Shown: piece after piece, positions 8,115 through 17,833 of the stretch
Numbering within the stretch: the stretch's first letter is position 1
How the letters are laid out: every line of letters starts with the position of its first letter
Source: JAKAWQ01 sp963745975
GTDB lineage: Bacteria; Pseudomonadota; Alphaproteobacteria; Acetobacterales; Acetobacteraceae
Assembly: GCA_963745975.1 (NCBI GenBank)
Contig: CAVUZJ010000005.1
Span: forward strand, 558,001-622,000
Length of the DNA stretch: 64,000 nucleotides
Direction of reading: 5' to 3'
Made by a program: the position numbers and the translations under genes
Notes under the pieces: generated by a model
What the model was told of the DNA's origin: nothing
Databases searched by the model: none
Seen by the model: only the letters and a program-made list of their open reading frames with translations

Positions 8115-8344
8115 TAATGCCACCGCCACCAGCCGCCGTAGCCGCCGCGCCAGCCCGGATGGCCCCACCAGCCGCCGCCGACGAAGACCCCGCCGGTCAC
8201 CACCGGCGGGCCGTAATAGCCGTAATAGCTGTAGGCCGGGTACGGGTAGCCGTAGGCAGGGTAGGCCGGTCCATAGACGCAGCCCGAAAGCGCGGCCAAT
8301 AGAAGCAAAGCCGCGGCGGGCAACAATCGCCGTGCGAGCGACAT
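8114..8344 (-). CDS. Small Gly/Tyr/Trp-rich lipoprotein
   Basis: A 76-residue predicted lipoprotein. Residues 1-21 form a signal sequence (RRLLPAAALLLLAAL) ending in the lipobox LSGC, with Cys22 as the acylation site. The mature part is almost entirely Tyr, Pro, Gly and Trp (AYGYPYPAYSYYGYYG, later GGWWGHPGWRGGYGGWWRWH). Such short aromatic/glycine lipoproteins are common in alphaproteobacteria but have no assigned function. It is convergent with the metallopeptidase gene and lies 100 bases downstream of hslU on the same strand. Confidence 0.65.
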   Translation of the reverse strand: MSLARRLLPAAALLLLAALSGCVYGPAYPAYGYPYPAYSYYGYYGPPVVTGGVFVGGGWWGHPGWRGGYGGWWRWH

Positions 8345-8444
8345 CGTTTGCTTCCCATCTTGCCGATGGACGAAGCGGTTAGATGGGCGGCAATTGCGGC
8401 GAAGCCGTGTTTTTCTCCGGGATCAATGTGCCCTCCGGCGGGAC

Positions 8445-9764
<1,320 letters not shown>

Positions 9765-9768
9765 CGGG

Positions 9769-10338
9769 TCAGATCGTTTCCAGGGTGACGTTGCGGTTGG
9801 TGTAGACGCAGATATCGGCGGCGATCTCGATCGCGCGGCTCGCGATCTCGGCGGCGGCGAGGCCGGGAACGGAGAGGAGCGCGCGCGCCGCGGCCAGCGC
9901 GTAGTTGCCGCCCGAGCCGATGCCGATCACCCCGTCCTCGGGCTCCAGCACGTCGCCGTTGCCGCTGATGAGGAAGCTCCGCTCGCGGTCGGCGACCGCC
10001 ATCATCGCCTCGAGCCGGCGGAGATAGCGGTCGGTGCGCCAGTCCTTCGCGAGCTCGACGGCGGCGCGCTCGAGCTGGCCCGGGAAGCGCTCGAGCTTGG
10101 CCTCCAGCCGCTCGAGGAGGGTGAAGGCGTCGGCGGTGGCGCCGGCGAAGCCCGCGAGCACGGCGCCGCCGCCGATGCGGCGGACCTTGCGGGCGTTGGC
10201 CTTGACGACGGTCTGGCCGAGGCTGACCTGGCCGTCGCCGGCCATGGCAACCGCGCCGTCGCGGCGGACCGCAATGATCGTGGTGCCGTGCCAGCCGATC
10301 GGGTCGGGCACGGCGGTCGTGGGTGAAAGGGGGATCAT
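9769..10338 (-). CDS. hslV: ATP-dependent protease peptidase subunit HslV
   Basis: A 189-residue Ntn-hydrolase forming the peptidase rings of the HslUV protease. The mature N-terminal nucleophile is the first Thr of HGTTIIAVRR (Thr19 from the chosen ATG), so an 18-residue propeptide is removed. GDGQVSLGQTVVK and IGSGGNYALAAARAL are standard HslV segments. The start at 10338 is the nearest ATG upstream of the conserved part; a longer frame has no support. hslU follows after 4 bases. Confidence 0.96.
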   Translation of the reverse strand: MIPLSPTTAVPDPIGWHGTTIIAVRRDGAVAMAGDGQVSLGQTVVKANARKVRRIGGGAVLAGFAGATADAFTLLERLEAKLERFPGQLERAAVELAKDWRTDRYLRRLEAMMAVADRERSFLISGNGDVLEPEDGVIGIGSGGNYALAAARALLSVPGLAAAEIASRAIEIAADICVYTNRNVTLETI

Positions 10339-10513
10339 CGGGCGGGAAATGGCCCGCCGCGCGCTGCGGCGCAAGATGGGAGCAATGACGCGGAAGCAGG
10401 GAAGGGTTGGCGCACGGGGCCTTGTATGCCATTAGGATCGTTGGCTTCTCGTTGCGAGGGCCGATTCGCGCCGTGCTGTCGACCGGACGCGGCGGAAAAT
10501 CGGGGGGAGACGT

Positions 10514-11917
10514 ATGGGAACCACGAACAAGACCGGGGAGATCGCGGCACGGCTCGATCGGCTGCCCTCTTCCTGGTACGTCTGGCGAATGATCGTCCTG
10601 ATCTCGCTCGGCGGGGTCTTCGAGTTCTACGATCTCTTCTTCACCGCCTATGTCGCGCCGGGGATGGTCAAGTCCGGGCTCTTCACGCCCGAATCGCTCG
10701 GCCCGATCGCAGCGCTCAAGGTGATCGGGCAGGCCGGGTTCGGCACCTTCGTGTTCGCGACCTTCGCCGGGCTCTGGGTGGGCGCGCTGATCCTCGGCAA
10801 CGTTGCCGACCGCTATGGCCGGCGCAAGATCTTCGTCTGGGCGCTCATCTGGTACATCGTCTGCTCGGCGATCATGGCCTTCCAGACGACCGGGTTCACT
10901 CTCGTCATCTGGCGCTTCATCGCCGGCATCGGGCTCGGCATCGAGCTGGTCACGATCGACGCCTACATCGCCGAGCTGATCCCGCGCCGCGAGCGCGGCC
11001 GCGCCTTCTCCACCAACCAGTTCATCACCTACTGCGCGGTGCCGGCGGTGGCCTTCTTCGCCTGGCGGCTGGTGCCGATCGCGCCGCTCGGCTTCGAGGG
11101 CTGGCGCTGGGTGGTGCTGATCGGCACGGTAGGCGGGGTGGTGGTGTGGTTCCTCCAGATCGGCATTCCGGAAAGCCCGCGCTGGCTCGCCAAGCACGGC
11201 CGCAACGAGGAGGCGGAGCGCATCGTCGCCCGGATCGAGGCCGGGGTGGAGGCGGAGCTCGGGCGGAAGCTGCCGCCGCCGGTGCCGGAGCCCGCCGAGA
11301 CGGAGGCGCCGGGCCGCCTCGCCGAGGCGTTCGCGCCGGAGTACCGCAGCCGCACGATCATGCTCTCGGTGTTCAATTTCGCCCAGACGATCGGCTTCTA
11401 CGGGTTTGCCGCCTGGGTGCCGACGCTCCTGATCGCGCGCGGCATCCACATCACGCAGAGCCTCGAATACGCGTTCATCATCGCCATCGCCAACCCGTTC
11501 GGGCCGCTGATCGGCACGCTCTTCTCCGATAAGATCGAGCGCAAATGGCAGATCGTGGGCGGGGCTACGGGAATGCTGATCCTGATGGCGATCTTCGCCC
11601 AGCTCTCCGACCCCGCCGCCCTGATCGTGGTCGGCGTGCTCTTCACCCTCTGCGCGAACGTGATGTCGTACGCGTTCCACAACTATCAGGCAGAGCTGTT
11701 CCCGACCCGCATCCGCGCGCGCGCGATCGGCTTCGTCTATTCCTGGAGCCGCATCTCGGCCGCCTTCTCGGGACTCGCGATCGGCTATTTCCTGCATTCG
11801 GGCGGGGTGTCGGCGGTCGCGATCTTCATCGGCATCGCCATGCTGGTGGTGATCGGCGTGATCGGCTTCTTCGGCCCGGCAACGAAGGAGCTGGCGCTCG
11901 AGCAGATCGCTCGCTAG
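10514..11917 (+). CDS. MFS transporter, sugar/aromatic-acid:H+ symporter-like
   Basis: A 467-residue, 12-helix permease. Motif A between helices 2 and 3 is GNVADRYGRRKIF. Helix 4-5 has RFIAGIGLGIELVTIDAYIAELIPRRERG, close to the sugar-porter/metabolite:H+ symporter RxxxGxGxG...E pattern. A long, charged central loop (about residues 225-275, Glu/Pro-rich) separates the halves. The ATG at 10514 follows GGGGGGAGACGT, a strong ribosome site. It lies in front of hisB on the same strand with an 80-base gap. No co-transcribed enzyme suggests the substrate. Confidence 0.87.
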   Translation: MGTTNKTGEIAARLDRLPSSWYVWRMIVLISLGGVFEFYDLFFTAYVAPGMVKSGLFTPESLGPIAALKVIGQAGFGTFVFATFAGLWVGALILGNVADRYGRRKIFVWALIWYIVCSAIMAFQTTGFTLVIWRFIAGIGLGIELVTIDAYIAELIPRRERGRAFSTNQFITYCAVPAVAFFAWRLVPIAPLGFEGWRWVVLIGTVGGVVVWFLQIGIPESPRWLAKHGRNEEAERIVARIEAGVEAELGRKLPPPVPEPAETEAPGRLAEAFAPEYRSRTIMLSVFNFAQTIGFYGFAAWVPTLLIARGIHITQSLEYAFIIAIANPFGPLIGTLFSDKIERKWQIVGGATGMLILMAIFAQLSDPAALIVVGVLFTLCANVMSYAFHNYQAELFPTRIRARAIGFVYSWSRISAAFSGLAIGYFLHSGGVSAVAIFIGIAMLVVIGVIGFFGPATKELALEQIAR

Positions 11918-11996
11918 CGGAGAAAGCAAACGGCCCCGCCGGACAGGGAACCGTCCGGGTTTGGAAACGGAGCCCGTTTGGGCTAGTGCTCCGGCC

Positions 11997-12587
11997 ATGG
12001 GCCGAAGCAGCACGATCCACCGCGTGACGAGCGAGACCGATATCCGGCTCGCCCTCTCCCTCGAGGGGACGGGCAAGGCGGAGATCGCGACCGGGATCGG
12101 CTTCCTCGACCACATGCTGACCTCCTTCGCCCGGCACGCGCTCTTCGACCTCGCCGTGACGGCCAAGGGCGATCTCGCGATCGACGCCCACCACACGACC
12201 GAGGATGTGGGGATCGTGCTCGGGCAGGCGCTCAAGGAGGCGCTCGGCGAGAAGCGCGGGATCCGCCGGTTCGGCCAGGCGCTGGTGCCGATGGACGAGG
12301 CGCTGGTGGAGGCGGCGATCGATCTTTCGGGCCGGCCGCACCTCTCCTGGAGTATAAGCTTCCCGGCGGAGCGGCTGGGCGGGATGGAAACGGAGCTCTT
12401 CAGGGAGTTTTTTGCAGCACTCGCAACCAACGCGGCGCTCACGCTGCACCTCACCCAGCGCGCCGGGGAGAATGCGCACCATCTCGCGGAGGCGGCCTTC
12501 AAGGCCGCGGCGCGCGCGCTCCGCATGGCGGTCGAGCGGGATCCCAGGATCGGCGATGCCATCCCTTCGACCAAGGGAAGCCTGTGA
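11997..12587 (+). CDS. hisB: Imidazoleglycerol-phosphate dehydratase
   Basis: A 196-residue Mn-dependent enzyme for the sixth step of histidine synthesis (IGP to imidazole-acetol phosphate). The two metal-binding histidine pairs are clear: DAHHTTEDVGI in the first half and ENAHHLAEA in the second, along with the opening IATGIGFLDHML. This is the monofunctional form without the phosphatase domain. The ATG at 11997 gives the usual length; an upstream in-frame ATG would add 12 unconserved residues. It overlaps the next start by four bases (GTGA), heading the his cluster. Confidence 0.96.
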   Translation: MGRSSTIHRVTSETDIRLALSLEGTGKAEIATGIGFLDHMLTSFARHALFDLAVTAKGDLAIDAHHTTEDVGIVLGQALKEALGEKRGIRRFGQALVPMDEALVEAAIDLSGRPHLSWSISFPAERLGGMETELFREFFAALATNAALTLHLTQRAGENAHHLAEAAFKAAARALRMAVERDPRIGDAIPSTKGSL

Positions 12588-12943
12588 GGTACTTCACCGC
12601 CCATACGCGGGCCGACCGCGGCCCGGAGCTTCTGGTCGAGGGCTTCCGCTGGAGCGCGTTCCTGTTCGGGCCGCTCTGGCTCGCCTGGCATCGCACATGG
12701 ATCCCGGCGGCGCTCGCGGCGGCGGCGCTGATCGGGATCGTGCAGGCGCCGGCGGGCGCGGTGCGGGCGGTGCTACTCGCCGCCTTCGCCCTCATCCTTG
12801 GGCTCACCGGCAATGATCTGCGCCGCTGGTCGCTGGCGCGGCGAGGCTACCTGCTCGCCGACGTCGTCGCGGCGCGCGACGAGGAGACGGCGCTGGCACG
12901 CTACCTGGCGGAGCGGCCGCAGCAGGCGGGGCGGCTTGCATGA
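12584..12943 (+). CDS. DUF2628 domain protein, small inner-membrane protein
   Basis: A 119-residue membrane protein starting at GTG within the hisB stop (GTGA overlap) and itself overlapping hisH by ATGA. The family signature is FRWSAFLFGPLWLAWHRTW near residues 22-40, followed by hydrophobic segments at about 40-57 and 60-78 and then a charged cytosolic tail. DUF2628 genes sit at this position in the his clusters of many alphaproteobacteria (recall, not checked). No function is known; tight coupling to hisB and hisH suggests co-expression rather than a proven role in histidine synthesis. Confidence 0.8.
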   Translation: MRYFTAHTRADRGPELLVEGFRWSAFLFGPLWLAWHRTWIPAALAAAALIGIVQAPAGAVRAVLLAAFALILGLTGNDLRRWSLARRGYLLADVVAARDEETALARYLAERPQQAGRLA

Positions 12944-13578
12944 AGGTCGCGGTGGTCGATTACGGCAGCGGGAACCTTGCCTCGGCGGCGCGGGCGCTGG
13001 AGCGGGCGGCCGCCGAGGAGGGCATTGCGGCCAAGGTGCGCATCACCGGCGAGGCGCGGGAGGTTGCGGCGGCGGACCGGATCGTGCTGCCCGGCCAGGG
13101 GGCCTTCGCCGATTGCGCCGCGGGGCTTGGCGCGGTTCCGGGAATGAGCGAGGCGATCGCCCATGCGGTGGACGGCGGGACGCCGTTCCTCGGCATCTGC
13201 GTCGGCATGCAGCTCATGGCGGAGCGGGGGCTCGAGCACCGGATCACTCCGGGCTTCGCCTGGATCCGGGGGGAGATCGCGGCGATGCCGGCGGATGGGC
13301 TCAGATTGCCGCAGATGGGGTGGAACGCGCTCGCGTTCGAACCGGAGGCGCGGCATCCGCTGCTCGCCGGGCTGGCGCCGGGGCAGCACGTCTATTTCGT
13401 GCACAGCTACGCGCTCGCGGGCGCCGATCCGGAGGACGTGCTTGCCACCACCGACTATGGCGGGGCGGTCGTGGCGATGGTGGCGCGCGGCAACCGCGCG
13501 GGCACGCAGTTCCACGTCGAGAAGAGCCAGCGCGTCGGGCTCAGGATCCTCGCCAATTTCCTCGGCTGGAACCCATGA
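12940..13578 (+). CDS. hisH: Imidazole glycerol phosphate synthase, glutamine amidotransferase subunit
   Basis: A 212-residue class I glutaminase that delivers ammonia to HisF. The nucleophile Cys87 is in FLGICVGMQ, and the His-Glu pair of the triad is in TQFHVEKSQ near residues 188-196. The VVDYGSGNL start and GWNP end are typical. It overlaps the DUF2628 gene by four bases and is followed after 12 bases by a GNAT gene. Confidence 0.96.
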   Translation: MKVAVVDYGSGNLASAARALERAAAEEGIAAKVRITGEAREVAAADRIVLPGQGAFADCAAGLGAVPGMSEAIAHAVDGGTPFLGICVGMQLMAERGLEHRITPGFAWIRGEIAAMPADGLRLPQMGWNALAFEPEARHPLLAGLAPGQHVYFVHSYALAGADPEDVLATTDYGGAVVAMVARGNRAGTQFHVEKSQRVGLRILANFLGWNP

Positions 13579-13590
13579 GGGCAGGTGCGC

Positions 13591-14178
13591 ATGAACGAAG
13601 CCGATCCATTGGCCGGCGCGCGGCCTTCCGTGCGCCCGAGAATCTCGGTCGAGCAGATCAGCGAGCTCACGGCCGATGATCTGAACGCGCTCTGCGAGGC
13701 GGCCAGTGCCGCGATCATCGACGGAGGCGGGTTCGGCTGGGTCAACCCGCCCGAGATCGGGGTGCTGGCGAGCTATTTCCGCGGCGTGCTGCTGGTGCCC
13801 GAGCGCGAGCTGATCGTCGGCCGTCTGAACGACATGATCGTCGCCGCGGCGCAGCTCTTGCTGCCGCCGCGCAACAACGAGGCGCAGCGCTTCAGCGCGA
13901 CGCTGACGCATGCCTTCACGGCGCCCTACGCGCGCGGTCACGGGATCGCGCGGATGGTGCTGCGCAAGGCGGAGGACCGGGCGCGGATGCTGCATCGCCA
14001 CGTGATCAATCTTGACGTGCGCGAGACGCAGGCGGCGGCGATCCGGCTCTACGAATCGATGGGCTACGAGCGGTGGGGCATCCATCCGGCCTATGCGCGG
14101 GTGCGCGGGCAGACGGTGCGCGGCTTCTTCTACTGCAAGGTGCTGGCCCGGCGGGGCCGTGCGCCGCAAGAGGGATGA
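13591..14178 (+). CDS. GNAT family N-acetyltransferase inside the his cluster
   Basis: A 195-residue acetyltransferase-like protein. The acetyl-CoA fold is visible in the C-terminal half: APYARGHGIARMVLRKAEDRARM (a relaxed R/Q-x-x-G-x-G/A loop, about residues 112-134), then VINLDVRETQAAAIRLYESMGYERWG, the standard beta-5/alpha-4 end. The ATG at 13591 follows GAGGGCAGG; a GTG two codons earlier is possible. The stop overlaps hisA (ATGATG). Substrate unknown. Its place between hisH and hisA is conserved in some Rhodospirillales as far as I recall, so a link to histidine metabolism is only an inference. Confidence 0.75.
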   Translation: MNEADPLAGARPSVRPRISVEQISELTADDLNALCEAASAAIIDGGGFGWVNPPEIGVLASYFRGVLLVPERELIVGRLNDMIVAAAQLLLPPRNNEAQRFSATLTHAFTAPYARGHGIARMVLRKAEDRARMLHRHVINLDVRETQAAAIRLYESMGYERWGIHPAYARVRGQTVRGFFYCKVLARRGRAPQEG

Positions 14179-14931
14179 TGGGGCGCGGGCTCACGCTCTA
14201 CCCCGCGATCGACCTCAAGGACGGCAAGGCGGTGCGGCTCCGCCGCGGGGAGATGGCGGAGGCGACGGTCTACTCGGACGCGCCCGAGGCGGTGGCGGCC
14301 GGCTTCGCTGCGGCCGGGTGCGAGTGGCTCCATGTCGTCGATCTCGACGGCGCCTTCGCGGGGAAGGCGGTGAACGGGGCGGCGGTGCGGGCGATCGTCC
14401 GCGTTGCCAAGATGGCCGCGGCCGAGGTGAAGGTGCAGCTCGGGGGCGGCATCCGCGACATCGCGGCGATCGAGGGCTGGCTCGCGGCCGGAGTGGCCCG
14501 GGTGATCCTGGGAAGTGCCGCGGTGAAGGCGCCGGAGCTGGTGCGCGCGGCCTGCCAGCTTTTCCCGGGCCGGATCGCGGTCGCGATCGATGCGCGGGAG
14601 GGGATGGTCGCGGCCGAGGGATGGGCGGAGACGACCGAGATCGCGGCCGAAGCGCTGGCGCTCCGGTTCGAGGACGCCGGCGCGGCGGCGCTCATCTACA
14701 CCGATATCGGGCGGGACGGGATGCTCGGGGGGCTCGACCTCGAGCGAACGCTCGCCCTCGCCCGCAGCGTCCGCACCAAGGTGATCGCCTCGGGCGGGGT
14801 CGGAGGCATCGAGGACCTCAGAAGTCTTAAGGGAAAAGGCGGAAGGTTCGCTCGTGGGCGTGATCGTCGGCCGGGCGCTCTATGACGGGCGCGTCACGCT
14901 TGCGGAGGCGCTGGACGTTCTCGGACGATGA
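14175..14931 (+). pseudogene. hisA: Phosphoribosylformimino-5-aminoimidazole carboxamide ribotide isomerase, with 1-base frameshift near the 3' end
   Basis: HisA opens the sugar ring of ProFAR in histidine synthesis. The frame from 14175 gives AIDLKDGKAVRL (catalytic Asp13), VQLGGGIRD, YTDIGRDGM (second catalytic Asp) and IASGGVGGIEDL, all normal. At 14829-14840 the reading turns into an unrelated tail (LKGKGGRFARGR...) ending at 14885. Dropping one G of the GGG at 14831-14833 restores LKEKAEGSLVGVIVGRALYDGRVTLAEALDVLGR and a stop at 14929-14931, giving the family length of about 251 residues. The lost part includes the GVIVGRAL phosphate-binding turn, so the shifted product should be inactive. 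A true mutation, a sequencing error or recoding are all possible. Confidence 0.85.
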
Positions 14932-15117
14932 CGGAGCGCGGGCGCCGGAAGGTTGCGGAACGATGACAATTGGCGGCTTGGACACGATTGCAATCATTTG
15001 ATGCTATGTAAGCGCTCTTCGGCCTTGCCCGATTCGAGCGCGCCCATTCAATGGCTGGTGATTGGGGCTGGCGATGGGGGGCTGGTGGTTGGGGCTGGCG
15101 ATGAAGGAGATCGGCCG
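14932..15117 (+). other. Unusually long hisA-hisF gap with possible promoter
   Basis: This 186-base spacer is AT-richer than its surroundings around 14960-15010. TTGGAC at 14978-14983 and GCTATG at 15003-15008 are a weak -35/-10 pair (19-base spacing), which would give hisF-hisE their own promoter. The second half contains a 27-bp tandem repeat that includes the hisF ribosome site. Confidence 0.45.
15053..15104 (+). repeat. 27-bp tandem repeat, two copies, just before hisF
   Basis: GGCTGGTG(A/G)TTGGGGCTGGCGATG at 15053 and 15080 differ at one of the first 24 bases. The second copy runs into GAAGGAG, the likely Shine-Dalgarno sequence of hisF. Similar short G-rich tandem repeats are known from intergenic regions of many bacteria. 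Confidence 0.8.
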
Positions 15118-15888
15118 CTGCTGAAGCTCAGGGTCATACCGTGCCTCGACGTGAAGGAGGGGCGCGTGGTGAAGGGGATCGGGTTCGTCCGGCTGCGCGA
15201 CGCCGGCGATCCGGTGGAGCAGGCGGAGGTGTACGACCGCGCCGGCGCCGACGAGCTCACCTTCCTCGACATCACGGCGAGCCACGAGAACCGCGACACG
15301 ATGGTGGACGTGGTGCGGCGGACGGCGGCGAAGATCTTCCTCCCGCTCACCGTGGGCGGCGGGATCCGCTCGATCGGCGACATGCGCCGGCTGCTCCTGG
15401 CCGGGGCGGACAAGTGCAGCGTCAACTCGGCCGCCGTGGCGCGGCCGGAGCTGATCGGCGAGGCGGCGGAGAAGTTCGGCAGCCAGTGCGTGGTGGTGGC
15501 GGTGGACGCGAAGCGGCGCGCGGGCGGCGGGTGGGAGGTTTTCACCCATGGCGGGCGGCAGGGGACCGGGATCGATGCGATCGGGTGGTGCCGGGACGCG
15601 GCGGCGCGCGGGGCGGGGGAGATCCTGCTCACCAGCATGGACCGGGACGGCACGGGCGAAGGCTTCGATCTCGAGCTGTTGCGCGCGGTGGCGGGCACGG
15701 TGCGGGTGCCGCTGATCGCCTCCGGCGGGGTGGGACGGCTCGAGCATTTCGTTGCGGGGGCGCGGGCGGGCGCGAGCGGGCTGCTCGCGGCGAGCGTCTT
15801 CCATTTCGGCATCTTGACGATCGGCGCGGTGAAGGAGGCGCTGGCGGCGGCGGGGCTCGCGGTGCGGCCGGTCGCCGAGGCGGCCTGA
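15118..15888 (+). CDS. hisF: Imidazole glycerol phosphate synthase, cyclase subunit; probable CTG start
   Basis: A (beta/alpha)8-barrel that closes the imidazole ring using ammonia from HisH. The first catalytic Asp is in VIPCLDV and the second in VVAVDAKR; VGGGIRS and ASGGVG bind phosphates. No ATG lies in the right frame near the conserved start. CTG at 15118 places the catalytic residue at Asp11, the standard number, and follows AAGGAG at 8 bases, so a CTG start is the best fit (256 residues). GTG at 15085 is the alternative and adds 11 unconserved residues encoded by the tandem repeat. hisE follows after 9 bases. Confidence 0.9.
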   Translation: MLKLRVIPCLDVKEGRVVKGIGFVRLRDAGDPVEQAEVYDRAGADELTFLDITASHENRDTMVDVVRRTAAKIFLPLTVGGGIRSIGDMRRLLLAGADKCSVNSAAVARPELIGEAAEKFGSQCVVVAVDAKRRAGGGWEVFTHGGRQGTGIDAIGWCRDAAARGAGEILLTSMDRDGTGEGFDLELLRAVAGTVRVPLIASGGVGRLEHFVAGARAGASGLLAASVFHFGILTIGAVKEALAAAGLAVRPVAEAA

Positions 15889-15897
15889 AGGGGAAGC

Positions 15898-16374
15898 ATG
15901 GGCAAGGGAGCCAAGCGCGAGCGGCGCGAGAACGGAACCGGCGAGCTTGCCGCCGGGCCCTGGAAGAAGGGCTTGGAGCCGGCACGCATGCCGCCGCCGA
16001 TGCCGGCGGGGACGGCGGCGGAACGGGAGGCCTCGGCCGAAGTGCTGGAGCGGCTGTGGCTGGTGGTGATGGCGCGGCGGCACGCCGATCCGGCGGTGAG
16101 CCACTCGGCGCGGCTGCTTTCGCGCGGGATTCCGAAGGTCGCGCAGAAGTTCGGCGAGGAAGCGGTGGAGTGCCTGATCGAGGCGGTGGCGGGCAACCAC
16201 GAGGCGCTGATCGGGGAGAGCGCGGACGTGCTCTACCACCTGATCGTGCTCTGGGTCGCCTCCGGGCTTCGCCCCGAGGAGGTATGGGCGGAGCTGGCGC
16301 GGCGCGAGGGGATCAGTGGGGTCGCCGAGAAGGCCTCGCGCGGCACCGGGCCGCTCTTGAGGAAAATTCCCTGA
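15898..16374 (+). CDS. hisE: Phosphoribosyl-ATP pyrophosphatase
   Basis: A 158-residue protein removing pyrophosphate from phosphoribosyl-ATP, the second step of histidine synthesis. The conserved block is near residues 75-145: GIPKVAQKFGEEAVECLIEA, ESADVLYHLIVLW and RREGISGVAEKASR, with the acidic metal-binding residues. The first 45 residues (Lys/Arg-rich, then Pro-rich) are an extension compared with the usual 100-110 residue HisE. The ATG at 15898 follows AGGGGAAGC. It ends the his cluster; hisG, hisD, hisC and hisI are not in the window. Confidence 0.93.
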   Translation: MGKGAKRERRENGTGELAAGPWKKGLEPARMPPPMPAGTAAEREASAEVLERLWLVVMARRHADPAVSHSARLLSRGIPKVAQKFGEEAVECLIEAVAGNHEALIGESADVLYHLIVLWVASGLRPEEVWAELARREGISGVAEKASRGTGPLLRKIP

Positions 16375-16607
16375 AGCGTTGAGGGGCGCGCCGCGGGCCG
16401 CGCGTGGATCGGCACGCGCAGCGCAGCGATGGCGCCTGTCCGCGAGAGCCTGCGACGCCTGGGCTGACGGCGCGCCAAAGATTTCGCTATGTCCCGCGTG
16501 TGCGGAGCGGTGGAGGCCGGCGCTCCGCGTGGAAGGATGAACGAGATTCGTCTCGGGGCCGCACGATGGCGGGGCCGGACGCGGACGAAAGGAAGGGGGA
16601 TCCGTCG

Positions 16608-17822
16608 ATGGCTGGAGAGAAGGAAGCGCGCGTTCGCCTGCCGGTGGCCGGCCTCGTCATCATCAGCCTCGTTTATATCCTTTACGCGTGGGACAGGCTC
16701 GTCGTCCCGATCGAGCTCGTCGAGCTGCGCAAGGCGTTCGGGCTCAACCTCGCGGCAGCCGGATTCCTCTCCACGATCTTCACCTTCGGCATCGCGCTGA
16801 CGGCCATCCCGGCCGGGTTCTTCGTCATCCGCTTCGGCACGCGAACTTCGCTGGTCGTCGCGGCGGTGATTTTCTCCCTCTGCATCGGCTATCCGCCGTT
16901 CGCCTCCGGGCTTGGCCATCTGACCGTCACGCAGATCGGCAGCGGCATCGGCGAGGGGCTCTACAACGTCGCCCTCTTCTCGTTCCTGGGCGGCCTCAGC
17001 GAGAAATACCGCGGAACGCTGACGGGGATCGCCGCGTCGCTCTTCGGCATCGGGATCTTCTCGGGCCCCCTCGTGGTGGCGAAGATCCTGACGCTGAGCG
17101 GCAGCTGGCAAGCCGCGTTCCTAATCTTCGCCATCGCGGGCCTGGTCGGTGCGGCGCTCATCGGGATCGCGCTCGGCCGGCACGACATCGGCTCCGACCG
17201 CACCACCGGGCCGATCACGCTGGAGCGGCTGCGGCGGGTCCTGGTGCCGAGGAATATCGGCGTCGCCGTCGTGATGGCGGTCAACGGGCTCGGCCTCTAC
17301 TCGTTCCTCGGTCTGTTCACGACGTTCCTCCGGACTACGCATCACCTGGAGCTCGCCTCCGCGAGCGCCATCGTCAGCCTGTTCGGCATCGGCAGCATCA
17401 TCGGCGGCTCGCCGGCCGGCTATGTCGCGGACCGCATCGGCCGCAAGCTCTATCTGCTGATGGCGCTGATCGTCTGCGCGATCTTCGCCGTCTCGGCGTA
17501 TCTCGCGCCCTCCACGCCCTGGCTTCTGGCGGCGCTTTGCTTCGTCTTCGGGATTGGCGTGAATTCCGTCTATGCGAACTGCTACGCGCTCATCCAGGAC
17601 CAGGTGGGCAAGGAGGACATTCCCCTGGGCACCGGCGTTCTGGCGACGATCTACTTCCTGATGGGAGCCTTCTCCGGCTATCTGCTCGTGCAGGCGCGCG
17701 ACGCCTTCGGGTGGGGCTGGGGGAGCGTCGCCATCTACGGCGTGCCCTATCTGATCGCCGCGGTCGTCATGATCGGGCTGATGGCCGCCGACCGGGCGGC
17801 CGCAGAGACCGGGCGGTCATAG
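16608..17822 (+). CDS. MFS transporter
   Basis: A 404-residue, 12-helix major facilitator. Helix 1 begins GLVIISLVYILYAWDRLVVP, helix 2-3 has GFFVIRFGTRTS in place of the usual motif A, and the second half has the better match GYVADRIGRK. The pattern resembles anion/organic-acid porters but the substrate cannot be assigned. The ATG at 16608 follows AAGGAAGGGGGA, a strong ribosome site; a 14-codon longer start at 16566 lacks one. It is 233 bases after hisE and convergent with the next gene. Confidence 0.82.
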   Translation: MAGEKEARVRLPVAGLVIISLVYILYAWDRLVVPIELVELRKAFGLNLAAAGFLSTIFTFGIALTAIPAGFFVIRFGTRTSLVVAAVIFSLCIGYPPFASGLGHLTVTQIGSGIGEGLYNVALFSFLGGLSEKYRGTLTGIAASLFGIGIFSGPLVVAKILTLSGSWQAAFLIFAIAGLVGAALIGIALGRHDIGSDRTTGPITLERLRRVLVPRNIGVAVVMAVNGLGLYSFLGLFTTFLRTTHHLELASASAIVSLFGIGSIIGGSPAGYVADRIGRKLYLLMALIVCAIFAVSAYLAPSTPWLLAALCFVFGIGVNSVYANCYALIQDQVGKEDIPLGTGVLATIYFLMGAFSGYLLVQARDAFGWGWGSVAIYGVPYLIAAVVMIGLMAADRAAAETGRS

Positions 17823-17833
17823 CGAGGCTGGTA

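Noticed and set aside
15005..15060. Alternative N-terminal extension of HisF from about 14953
   Set aside because: The extra 55 residues are encoded by the spacer and tandem repeat and match nothing in the HisF family; the Shine-Dalgarno sequence lies downstream of them.
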